Source: Methylobacter psychrophilus (GTDB lineage Bacteria; Pseudomonadota; Gammaproteobacteria; Methylococcales; Methylomonadaceae). Taken from it: 64,000 bases of DNA. This document shows positions 58,345 to 64,000 of this stretch, piece after piece (position 1 is the first letter of the stretch; each line of letters begins with the position of its first letter). A program made the position numbers and the translations under genes. The stretch spans positions 62,001 through 126,000 of the forward strand of contig NZ_JAOEGU010000007.1 in assembly GCF_025583945.1 (NCBI RefSeq). The letters run 5' to 3'. The notes under the pieces are model-generated. The model searched no databases and had not been told where the DNA came from. It saw only the letters and a program-made list of their open reading frames with translations.

Positions 58345-59832
58345 ATGACCCCAGAACAATTTGATCACTATGCTAAACAAGGCTACAACCGGATTCCGGT
58401 AAGCCGCGAAGTCCTGGCTGATTTGGATACGCCTTTAAGTGCTTATCTAAAATTGGCTGATGGCGCGTATTCCTATTTATTTGAATCGGTTCATGGCGGT
58501 GAACAATGGGGACGCTATTCCATCATAGGATTGCCCTGTAAAACGGTCGTTAAAATTAACGGTAATCAAATTCGGGTAGAAAAAGACGGCGACTTGTTGG
58601 AAGCCGTCACGCACGAGAATCCGCTGGTCTGGATTGAGCAGTTTAAGAAACGTTATAACGTTCCTGATATTGCCGATTTACCCCGTTTTAATGGTGGCCT
58701 GGTGGGTTATTTTGGTTATGAAACCATACGCTATATTGAACCGCGTCTGCGTGGAATAGAAAAACCTGACCCGCTGGGATGTCCTGACATTTTACTGATG
58801 GTTTCAGAAGAAATTCTGGTATTTGATAATCTGTCAGGTAAGGTGTTGTTATTGACACATGCCAACCCGGAAGAAGTCGATGCCTATCAGCGTGCGGTGG
58901 CGCGAGTATCCGAACTGGCCGTCAAGCTACGTGAAATGCAAGCCAAAACCGAGAAACATGCCAAACCCCGCACGGTTGAAGAAACTGATTTTGTTTCGGG
59001 TTTTACCCAGCAGGGTTTTGAAGATGCAGTATTGAAGGCCAAAGACTACATTGCCGATGGTGATATTATGCAAGTGGTATTATCGCAACGTTTGTCCATT
59101 CCTTATAGTGCTTCACCGTTAAATTTATACCGTGCCTTACGCTGCTTAAATCCATCGCCTTACATGTTTTATCTTAATCTGGAAGATTTTCATATTGTCG
59201 GTTCATCACCGGAGATACTGGTCAGGCTGGAAGATAATATCGTTACCGTACGCCCGATTGCCGGAACACGTAAGCGCGGCGAAACGCCTGAACAGGATAT
59301 TGCTCTGGAACACGAATTATTGGCAGACCCCAAAGAACTGGCGGAACACTTAATGCTGATCGATTTAGGCCGTAATGATGCCGGGCGTGTGGCTGAAATC
59401 GGCACAGTACAATTAACCGATAAAATGATTGTCGAACGCTATTCTCATGTCATGCACATTGTTTCCAATGTTACCGGCACACTTCAGCAAGGTAAAAATG
59501 CTTTTGATGTGCTGGCAGCGACGTTTCCGGCGGGAACGGTAAGCGGTGCGCCAAAAATACGCGCCATGGAAATTATTGATCAACTGGAACCGGTAAAGCG
59601 CGGTGTTTACTCCGGTGCTGTCGGTTATATCGCCTGGTCCGGAAATCTGGATACGGCTATCGCTATTAGAACTGCAGTGATTAAAGACAACCGGTTACAT
59701 ATACAAGCGGGTGCCGGTATCGTTTACGATTCTGTGCCCGGAAATGAATGGGATGAAACAATGAATAAAGGCCGCGCTATATTTCGTGCCGTCAGTATGG
59801 CCGAAGCCGGTCTGGAAGGAGAACAGGCATGA
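58345..59832 (+). CDS. trpE: Anthranilate synthase component I
   Basis: Converts chorismate to anthranilate using ammonia from TrpG. A 495-residue protein of the longer TrpE type; the Trp-feedback region [17 protein letters not shown] has the LLES-like block written LFESV. Chorismate-site blocks [37 protein letters not shown] and [18 protein letters not shown] are intact. Overlaps trpG by 4 nt. No Trp-rich leader peptide is seen upstream. Confidence 0.96.
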   Translation: MTPEQFDHYAKQGYNRIPVSREVLADLDTPLSAYLKLADGAYSYLFESVHGGEQWGRYSIIGLPCKTVVKINGNQIRVEKDGDLLEAVTHENPLVWIEQFKKRYNVPDIADLPRFNGGLVGYFGYETIRYIEPRLRGIEKPDPLGCPDILLMVSEEILVFDNLSGKVLLLTHANPEEVDAYQRAVARVSELAVKLREMQAKTEKHAKPRTVEETDFVSGFTQQGFEDAVLKAKDYIADGDIMQVVLSQRLSIPYSASPLNLYRALRCLNPSPYMFYLNLEDFHIVGSSPEILVRLEDNIVTVRPIAGTRKRGETPEQDIALEHELLADPKELAEHLMLIDLGRNDAGRVAEIGTVQLTDKMIVERYSHVMHIVSNVTGTLQQGKNAFDVLAATFPAGTVSGAPKIRAMEIIDQLEPVKRGVYSGAVGYIAWSGNLDTAIAIRTAVIKDNRLHIQAGAGIVYDSVPGNEWDETMNKGRAIFRAVSMAEAGLEGEQA

Positions 59833-60419
59833 GCGCAGTAAAAGTGGTCATGGTCGATAATTACGATTCATTTACTTATAATTTGGTACAGTATTTTGGT
59901 GAGCTGGGCGCGGATGTTACAGTGGCTCGTAATGATCAAGTGACGATCGCGGATATAGAAAAGCTGGCTCCGGATAAAATCGTTATTTCCCCCGGCCCTT
60001 GTACGCCTAAAGAAGCCGGTATCTCTGTTGAAGCCATTTTAAAATTTGCCGGAAAATATCCTGTTCTTGGCGTTTGCCTAGGTCATCAAAGTATCGGTTA
60101 TGCCTTTGGCGGCCATGTTATCCATGCCAAACATATTATGCACGGTAAAACGTCATTGATTCATCATCACAATCTCGGTGTGTTTAAAGGCTTGTCTAAT
60201 CCGTTTACCGCTACCCGTTATCATTCGCTGGTTATTGAACAGGCCACGTTACCTGATTGTCTGGAAATTACGGCGTGGACTCAGGATGACGCCGGTAATT
60301 TGGATGAAATCATGGGCGTCAGGCATAAAACCTTGGATATCGAAGGCGTACAATTTCATCCGGAATCCATTTTGACCGAACATGGCCATGATTTGTTAAG
60401 GAATTTTTTAGAGCGGTGA
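59829..60419 (+). CDS. trpG: Anthranilate synthase component II (glutamine amidotransferase)
   Basis: Class I amidotransferase of 196 residues supplying ammonia to TrpE (and perhaps to PabB). [32 protein letters not shown], the nucleophile Cys in [16 protein letters not shown] and [13 protein letters not shown] are present. Translationally coupled to trpE. Confidence 0.96.
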   Translation: MSAVKVVMVDNYDSFTYNLVQYFGELGADVTVARNDQVTIADIEKLAPDKIVISPGPCTPKEAGISVEAILKFAGKYPVLGVCLGHQSIGYAFGGHVIHAKHIMHGKTSLIHHHNLGVFKGLSNPFTATRYHSLVIEQATLPDCLEITAWTQDDAGNLDEIMGVRHKTLDIEGVQFHPESILTEHGHDLLRNFLER

Positions 60420-60440
60420 GTCCAACGGTATTTAAAGAAG

Positions 60441-60662
60441 GTGATTACTCATATCTCAAGCCATGGTGTATGCCTGTTGACGTATGAAGAGAAGCTGTTC
60501 ATGCCGTACCAGGATTTCCCCTGGTTTAAAAATCAGTCTGTGAATGCCATTATCGAGGTTGAAGAAATTTCGCACGGACATTTTTATTGGTCAAAGATTG
60601 ACGTTGATTTGACTGTGGAAATGATTAAATACCCTGAAAAATTTCCTTTGGTAGCGAGATAG
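60441..60662 (+). CDS. DUF2442 family small protein
   Basis: A 73-residue protein starting with GTG after AAAGAAG. ITHISSHGVCLLTYEEKLFM, PYQDFPWFKNQSVNAIIEVE and VDLTVEMIKYPEKFPLVAR match my memory of DUF2442 proteins, which are often of toxin-antitoxin or nitrogen-related context and unknown role. Inserted between trpG (21 nt) and trpD (45 nt) in the same direction, so it is cotranscribed. Confidence 0.8.
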   Translation: MITHISSHGVCLLTYEEKLFMPYQDFPWFKNQSVNAIIEVEEISHGHFYWSKIDVDLTVEMIKYPEKFPLVAR

Positions 60663-60707
60663 GTGGATTAACGACTTGTCGAAAATATTTCCCTGGATTT
60701 ATTTAAA

Positions 60708-61724
60708 ATGCACATACAACAAGCCATACAAAAACTGCTGGATAAGCAAAATCTGACGGCTGATGAAATGCGTGAGGTTATGCGTCTTATCATGTCAGGC
60801 AAAGCAACGGACGCACAAATTGGCGGTTTTTTAATTGCGTTACGTTGCAAAGGCGAAACCATTGACGAGATTGCCGCTGCTGTTGAGGTGATGCGTGAAT
60901 TAGTCAGTAGGGTAACCATCACCGGCGAGCATGTTATAGATACTTGTGGCACCGGTGGCGATGGTGCAAACACGTTTAATATCTCCACCGCCAGTGCCTT
61001 TGTGGTTGCTGCGGCAGGCGGGCAGGTTGCCAAACACGGCAATCGCTCTGTTTCCAGTAGTTGCGGCAGCGCTGATGTACTGGAAGCCGCTGGCTTCAAT
61101 CTGGATTTAAGTGCTGAACAAGTTGCACAGTGCGTTAATGAAATTGGCGTCGGATTTTTATTCGCGCCCCGGCATCATGGTGCCATGAAGCACACCATTA
61201 ATGTGCGTAAAGAAATGGGCGTTAGAACCCTGTTTAATTTATTGGGCCCTCTATCCAATCCGGCTGGTGCGCCTAACCAGTTAATCGGTGTCTTTGCAAA
61301 AGACTGGGTTGAACCCTTGGCATTGGTATTAAAAAAACTGGGTAGTCAGCATGTCTTGGTGGTTAATGCCGAGGATGGTCTGGACGAAATCAGTATTGCT
61401 TCTGCTACCACCATTGCCGAACTTAAAAATAATAAAGTTACTACCTATACCGTTACACCCGAACAGTTCGGCTTTAAACGCGCAAGTCTGAGTGCGATAG
61501 CCGTTGATGGTGCAAAATCCAGTTTGGCAAAGGTGAACTCGGTTTTGGATAATCAAGCTGGAGCGGCACTGGATATCGTGTTGTTGAATGCGGGAGCTGC
61601 TATTTATGCCGCCAATATGTCTGATTCACTGGCTTTGGGTATAGAAAAAGCCCGGCAAGTTATAGTCAGTGGTGGAGCAAGAGCTAAATTCGATGCGTTA
61701 ATCGCTTTTTCAAAAAAATTATAA
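60708..61724 (+). CDS. trpD: Anthranilate phosphoribosyltransferase
   Basis: Transfers phosphoribose from PRPP to anthranilate. The 338-residue protein has the Gly-rich [34 protein letters not shown] and [12 protein letters not shown]. Separate from trpG, unlike the fused E. coli enzyme. Confidence 0.96.
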   Translation: MHIQQAIQKLLDKQNLTADEMREVMRLIMSGKATDAQIGGFLIALRCKGETIDEIAAAVEVMRELVSRVTITGEHVIDTCGTGGDGANTFNISTASAFVVAAAGGQVAKHGNRSVSSSCGSADVLEAAGFNLDLSAEQVAQCVNEIGVGFLFAPRHHGAMKHTINVRKEMGVRTLFNLLGPLSNPAGAPNQLIGVFAKDWVEPLALVLKKLGSQHVLVVNAEDGLDEISIASATTIAELKNNKVTTYTVTPEQFGFKRASLSAIAVDGAKSSLAKVNSVLDNQAGAALDIVLLNAGAAIYAANMSDSLALGIEKARQVIVSGGARAKFDALIAFSKKL

Positions 61725-61741
61725 CGGACTGATAAACAAAT

Positions 61742-62542
61742 ATGACTAATACGCCTGACATTTTAAAAACTATCCTGGCAAAAAAAGCTGAAGAAGTCGC
61801 CAGACGCAAATCCGGTATGTCGATAGCCAATCTTGAAGACATTGCCTCAGGTGTAGAACGTCCGCGTGGCTTTTATAAAGCTATCGAATATAAGGTATTG
61901 GCAAAAAAACCGGCAATTATTGCCGAAATCAAGAAAGCATCACCCAGTCAGGGCGTAATTAGGGAAAATTTTCAACCGGTACTTATCGGTCAGGATTATG
62001 CCATGAATGGTGCGACTTGTTTGTCAGTATTGACGGATAAAGAATTTTTTCAGGGTTCGGAAGCGTATTTACAAATGGTCAGAGAGCGCTGTCCACTGCC
62101 GGTATTAAGAAAAGACTTTATGATTGATGCTTATCAAGTCTATGAAGCTCGTGCGCTAGGTGCAGATTGCATTTTGCTGATTGTTGCAGCCCTTGACGAC
62201 AGTCTCATGCAGGAGCTGTCAGATACCGCCACAAAGTTGGGTATGGATGTGTTGGTCGAAGTTCATGATGCCGGAGAGCTGGAAAGAGCGCTTAAGCTGG
62301 ATACCAAACTGATTGGTATTAATAACCGTAATCTACGCACTTTTGAAACAACGCTGCAAACGACTTTGGCTTTAAAAGAGCAAATTCCTGACGACCGGAT
62401 TATCATTACGGAAAGCGGTATTCATACCCGTGACGATGTGCAACTGATGTTGGATAATGCTGTTTATGGCTTTTTAGTCGGTGAAGTATTTATGAGGGCA
62501 GAAAGCCCCGGCAAAAAAATGCGTGAGCTGTTTGCTTTGTAA
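61742..62542 (+). CDS. trpC: Indole-3-glycerol phosphate synthase
   Basis: TIM-barrel enzyme of 266 residues that closes the indole ring. Key blocks are [59 protein letters not shown] and [10 protein letters not shown]. It is monofunctional, without the TrpF domain found in E. coli. Last gene of the operon, followed by repeat copy G. Confidence 0.96.
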   Translation: MTNTPDILKTILAKKAEEVARRKSGMSIANLEDIASGVERPRGFYKAIEYKVLAKKPAIIAEIKKASPSQGVIRENFQPVLIGQDYAMNGATCLSVLTDKEFFQGSEAYLQMVRERCPLPVLRKDFMIDAYQVYEARALGADCILLIVAALDDSLMQELSDTATKLGMDVLVEVHDAGELERALKLDTKLIGINNRNLRTFETTLQTTLALKEQIPDDRIIITESGIHTRDDVQLMLDNAVYGFLVGEVFMRAESPGKKMRELFAL

Positions 62543-62555
62543 AAATCACGTTTTA

Positions 62556-62665
62556 TAGCTTCCCGAATAAACAATTTCGATCTCAACAGATAACATCCGT
62601 TGAAGGGATATTATCTGTATAAGCTTTAAACGGCATAGAGTGGAAATTTACTTTCTGAAAATATC
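62556..62665 (+). repeat. Palindromic repeat, copy G (110 bp)
   Basis: TAGCTTCCCGAATAAACAAT at the left, central hairpin ACAGATAACATCCGTTGAAG with its inverse, and the right end TTTACTTTCTGAAAATATC. Both terminal repeats are present with some changes. Lies between the convergent trpC and pilU genes. Confidence 0.85.
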
Positions 62666-62688
62666 CATCGATGAAAAAACGCTGCATC

Positions 62689-63843
62689 TTAGTCTGGCTT
62701 TTTAAAGGCTTTATTGGCAAAAAATGTATTCTCCTCTGTTGCTGATAACTGCATTTCATCATTTTCAGAGGTAGTAACATTTTCACCGCTAAGTTTGATC
62801 ATTAAGCGTACTTCGTTTCTTGAATCTGCTGAATTTAACGCATCTTCATAACCGATTTTTCCAGCGATATACAAATCATACAGGGCTTGGTCAAAAGTCT
62901 GCATACCCTGTTCGCGTGAATTTTTCATTAACTCTTTAATCTTGTCAATCTCGCCTTTACGGATATAATCCTTGACCAATGGCGTATTAATCATTATTTC
63001 GACGGCGGGATAGCGACCTTTGCCATCGGCTCGCTTAATTAATTGTTGAGCAACGATTCCTTTCAGATTCAGTGACAAATCCATCAATAACTGATCATGC
63101 ATTTCGTCAGGAAAGAAATGCAAAATTCGATCCAAGGCTTGATTGGCGTTGTTTGCATGTAAGGTAGACAGGCATAAATGTCCTGTCTCTGCAAAAGTAA
63201 TAGCATTCTGCATGGTTTCCCGTGTCCTGATTTCACCAATCAAAATAACATCAGGTGCCTGTCGTAGTGTGTTTTTTAACGCAACTTCATAAGATTCTGT
63301 ATCAATGCCCACTTCACGCTGGGTGATAATACAACCCAAATGCGGATGTTGAAACTCTATAGGATCCTCAATGGTAATAATATGGCCGCTACTGTTTTGA
63401 TTACGATGCTTGATTAAGGCGGCTAATGAGGTTGATTTTCCTGTGCCCGTAGCCCCTACAAAGAGAATGAGGCCACGCTTTTCCATAATTAGTTCTTTTA
63501 AAATAGGTGGCAAAAACAAGGAATCTGCATCAGGTATTTCATTTTCAATTCGTCGCATTACCATACCGGCAGAATCCCGCTGGGTAAAAGCGCTGATCCT
63601 GAATCTTCCTATATCCTTTACACCCAGAGCATACTGGCACTCCTTGGTATTTTCAAACTCGGTTTTTTGCCGCAGGTTCATCGTACTCAAAACAACCTCC
63701 AAAGCCTGTTCTACTGTCAACGGCGTCTTGGAAAGCTCAATCAGACTGTTATCAACCTTCATGGTTGGAGCCCTTCCTGCGGTTATAAATAAATCGGAGG
63801 CTTTTTTCTCAGCCATCAATGCAAATAGTGTATTCAAATTCAT
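62689..63843 (-). CDS. pilU: Type IV pilus retraction ATPase PilU
   Basis: Hexameric ATPase assisting PilT in pilus retraction at the inner membrane. 384 residues; Walker A FVGATGTGKSTSLAAL, the Asp box ITIEDPIEFQH, Walker B APDVILIGEIRTRETMQ and His box ETGHLCLSTLHANNA. The C-terminal extension beyond the PilT length and the order pilT-pilU favour PilU. AAGGAG precedes the ATG, 10 nt after pilT. Confidence 0.93.
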   Translation of the reverse strand: MNLNTLFALMAEKKASDLFITAGRAPTMKVDNSLIELSKTPLTVEQALEVVLSTMNLRQKTEFENTKECQYALGVKDIGRFRISAFTQRDSAGMVMRRIENEIPDADSLFLPPILKELIMEKRGLILFVGATGTGKSTSLAALIKHRNQNSSGHIITIEDPIEFQHPHLGCIITQREVGIDTESYEVALKNTLRQAPDVILIGEIRTRETMQNAITFAETGHLCLSTLHANNANQALDRILHFFPDEMHDQLLMDLSLNLKGIVAQQLIKRADGKGRYPAVEIMINTPLVKDYIRKGEIDKIKELMKNSREQGMQTFDQALYDLYIAGKIGYEDALNSADSRNEVRLMIKLSGENVTTSENDEMQLSATEENTFFANKAFKKPD

Positions 63844-63853
63844 TATTTACTCC

Positions 63854-64000
63854 TTAACGGAAGCTATCTTTATTAATGGCTTTAACCATTGCTTCTTTTG
63901 CGGTAACCAAACCTTTATCAACCAGTTCCCTCAGATTTTGATCCAACGTCTGCATACCTTCCTTGCGCCCGGTTTGAATGGCAGAATACATCTGTGCGAC
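63854..64000 (-). CDS. pilT: Type IV pilus retraction ATPase PilT (C-terminal end only)
   Basis: Only the last 48 residues are inside the window: they read AIQTGRKEGMQTLDQNLREL and VDKGLVTAKEAMVKAINKDS before the TAA stop. This is the conserved PilT C-terminus (GMQTLDQ, then helix). The rest of the gene lies beyond position 64000. PilT is the main motor for pilus retraction and twitching. Confidence 0.92.
   Translation of the reverse strand, partial: VAQMYSAIQTGRKEGMQTLDQNLRELVDKGLVTAKEAMVKAINKDSFR

Overview
The window reads as the chromosome of a Gammaproteobacterium of moderate-to-low GC (about 43 % by eye). Support comes from the F1Fo ATP synthase order atpIBEFHAGDC followed by glmU and glmS, cmoA, a pepN of Gammaproteobacterial type, a trpE-trpG-trpD-trpC block, pilT/pilU and two tripartite-envelope or lipoprotein regions. 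A methanotroph-like Methylococcales genome is my guess from overall flavour only; no methane-oxidation gene is present to prove it. No rRNA, tRNA, CRISPR array, prophage or intact insertion sequence was seen.

Layout. 1-6927 (minus): a V/A-type ATPase operon in the order B-D-I-K-E-DUF2764-A, with the A gene cut by the window edge. 7439-8087 (plus): an AbrB-type antitoxin/Doc toxin pair with a perfect palindrome in front. 8752-15858: a MexEF-OprN-like RND efflux operon (minus) with a divergent TetR regulator. 15821-20472 (minus): a glycosyltransferase with no normal start codon, a UPF0182 membrane protein and DjlA. 20709-23080 (plus): purC overlapping a HAD-UbiA fusion gene. 23331-26723 (minus): an autotransporter whose passenger begins with what looks like a complete two-lobed pepsin-type aspartic protease. 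27310-37660 (plus): the F-type ATP synthase operon, a terminator, glmU and glmS. 37936-41855 (plus): a peptide transporter, a DUF4124 protein, a short-chain dehydrogenase, a CPXCG protein and cmoA. 42035-42684 (minus): a VapC/Phd-type toxin-antitoxin pair. 43156-47590 (minus): four secreted envelope proteins (lipoprotein hydrolase, DUF4105-like papain-fold protein, Ser-rich lipoprotein, ecotin). 47761-54176 (plus): an isopropylmalate/isocitrate dehydrogenase-family gene, degQ-like, moaB, a DUF423 gene and pepN. 54177-54917: palindromic repeats and a broken DUF2156 gene. 55082-57351: a QseBC-like two-component system. 57545-62542 (plus): rpe, trpE, trpG, a DUF2442 gene, trpD, trpC. 62689-64000 (minus): pilU and the end of pilT.

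Working together. Two rotary ATPases of different families lie about 20 kb apart. The F-type c subunit has a plain proton-type Asp site, while the V-type K subunit keeps the residue pattern of the Enterococcus hirae sodium site, so the two may couple to different ions. A family of roughly 110-bp palindromic elements with terminal inverted repeats occurs at least seven times between genes. A second, much shorter repeat appears between atpG and atpD, downstream of the dehydrogenase gene, and inside glmS, where it accounts exactly for eight extra codons.

Main leads: the aspartic-protease autotransporter, the possible Na+/H+ split between the two ATPases, the repeat insertion in glmS, the palindromic element family, and a tandem duplication in the histidine kinase sensor domain.
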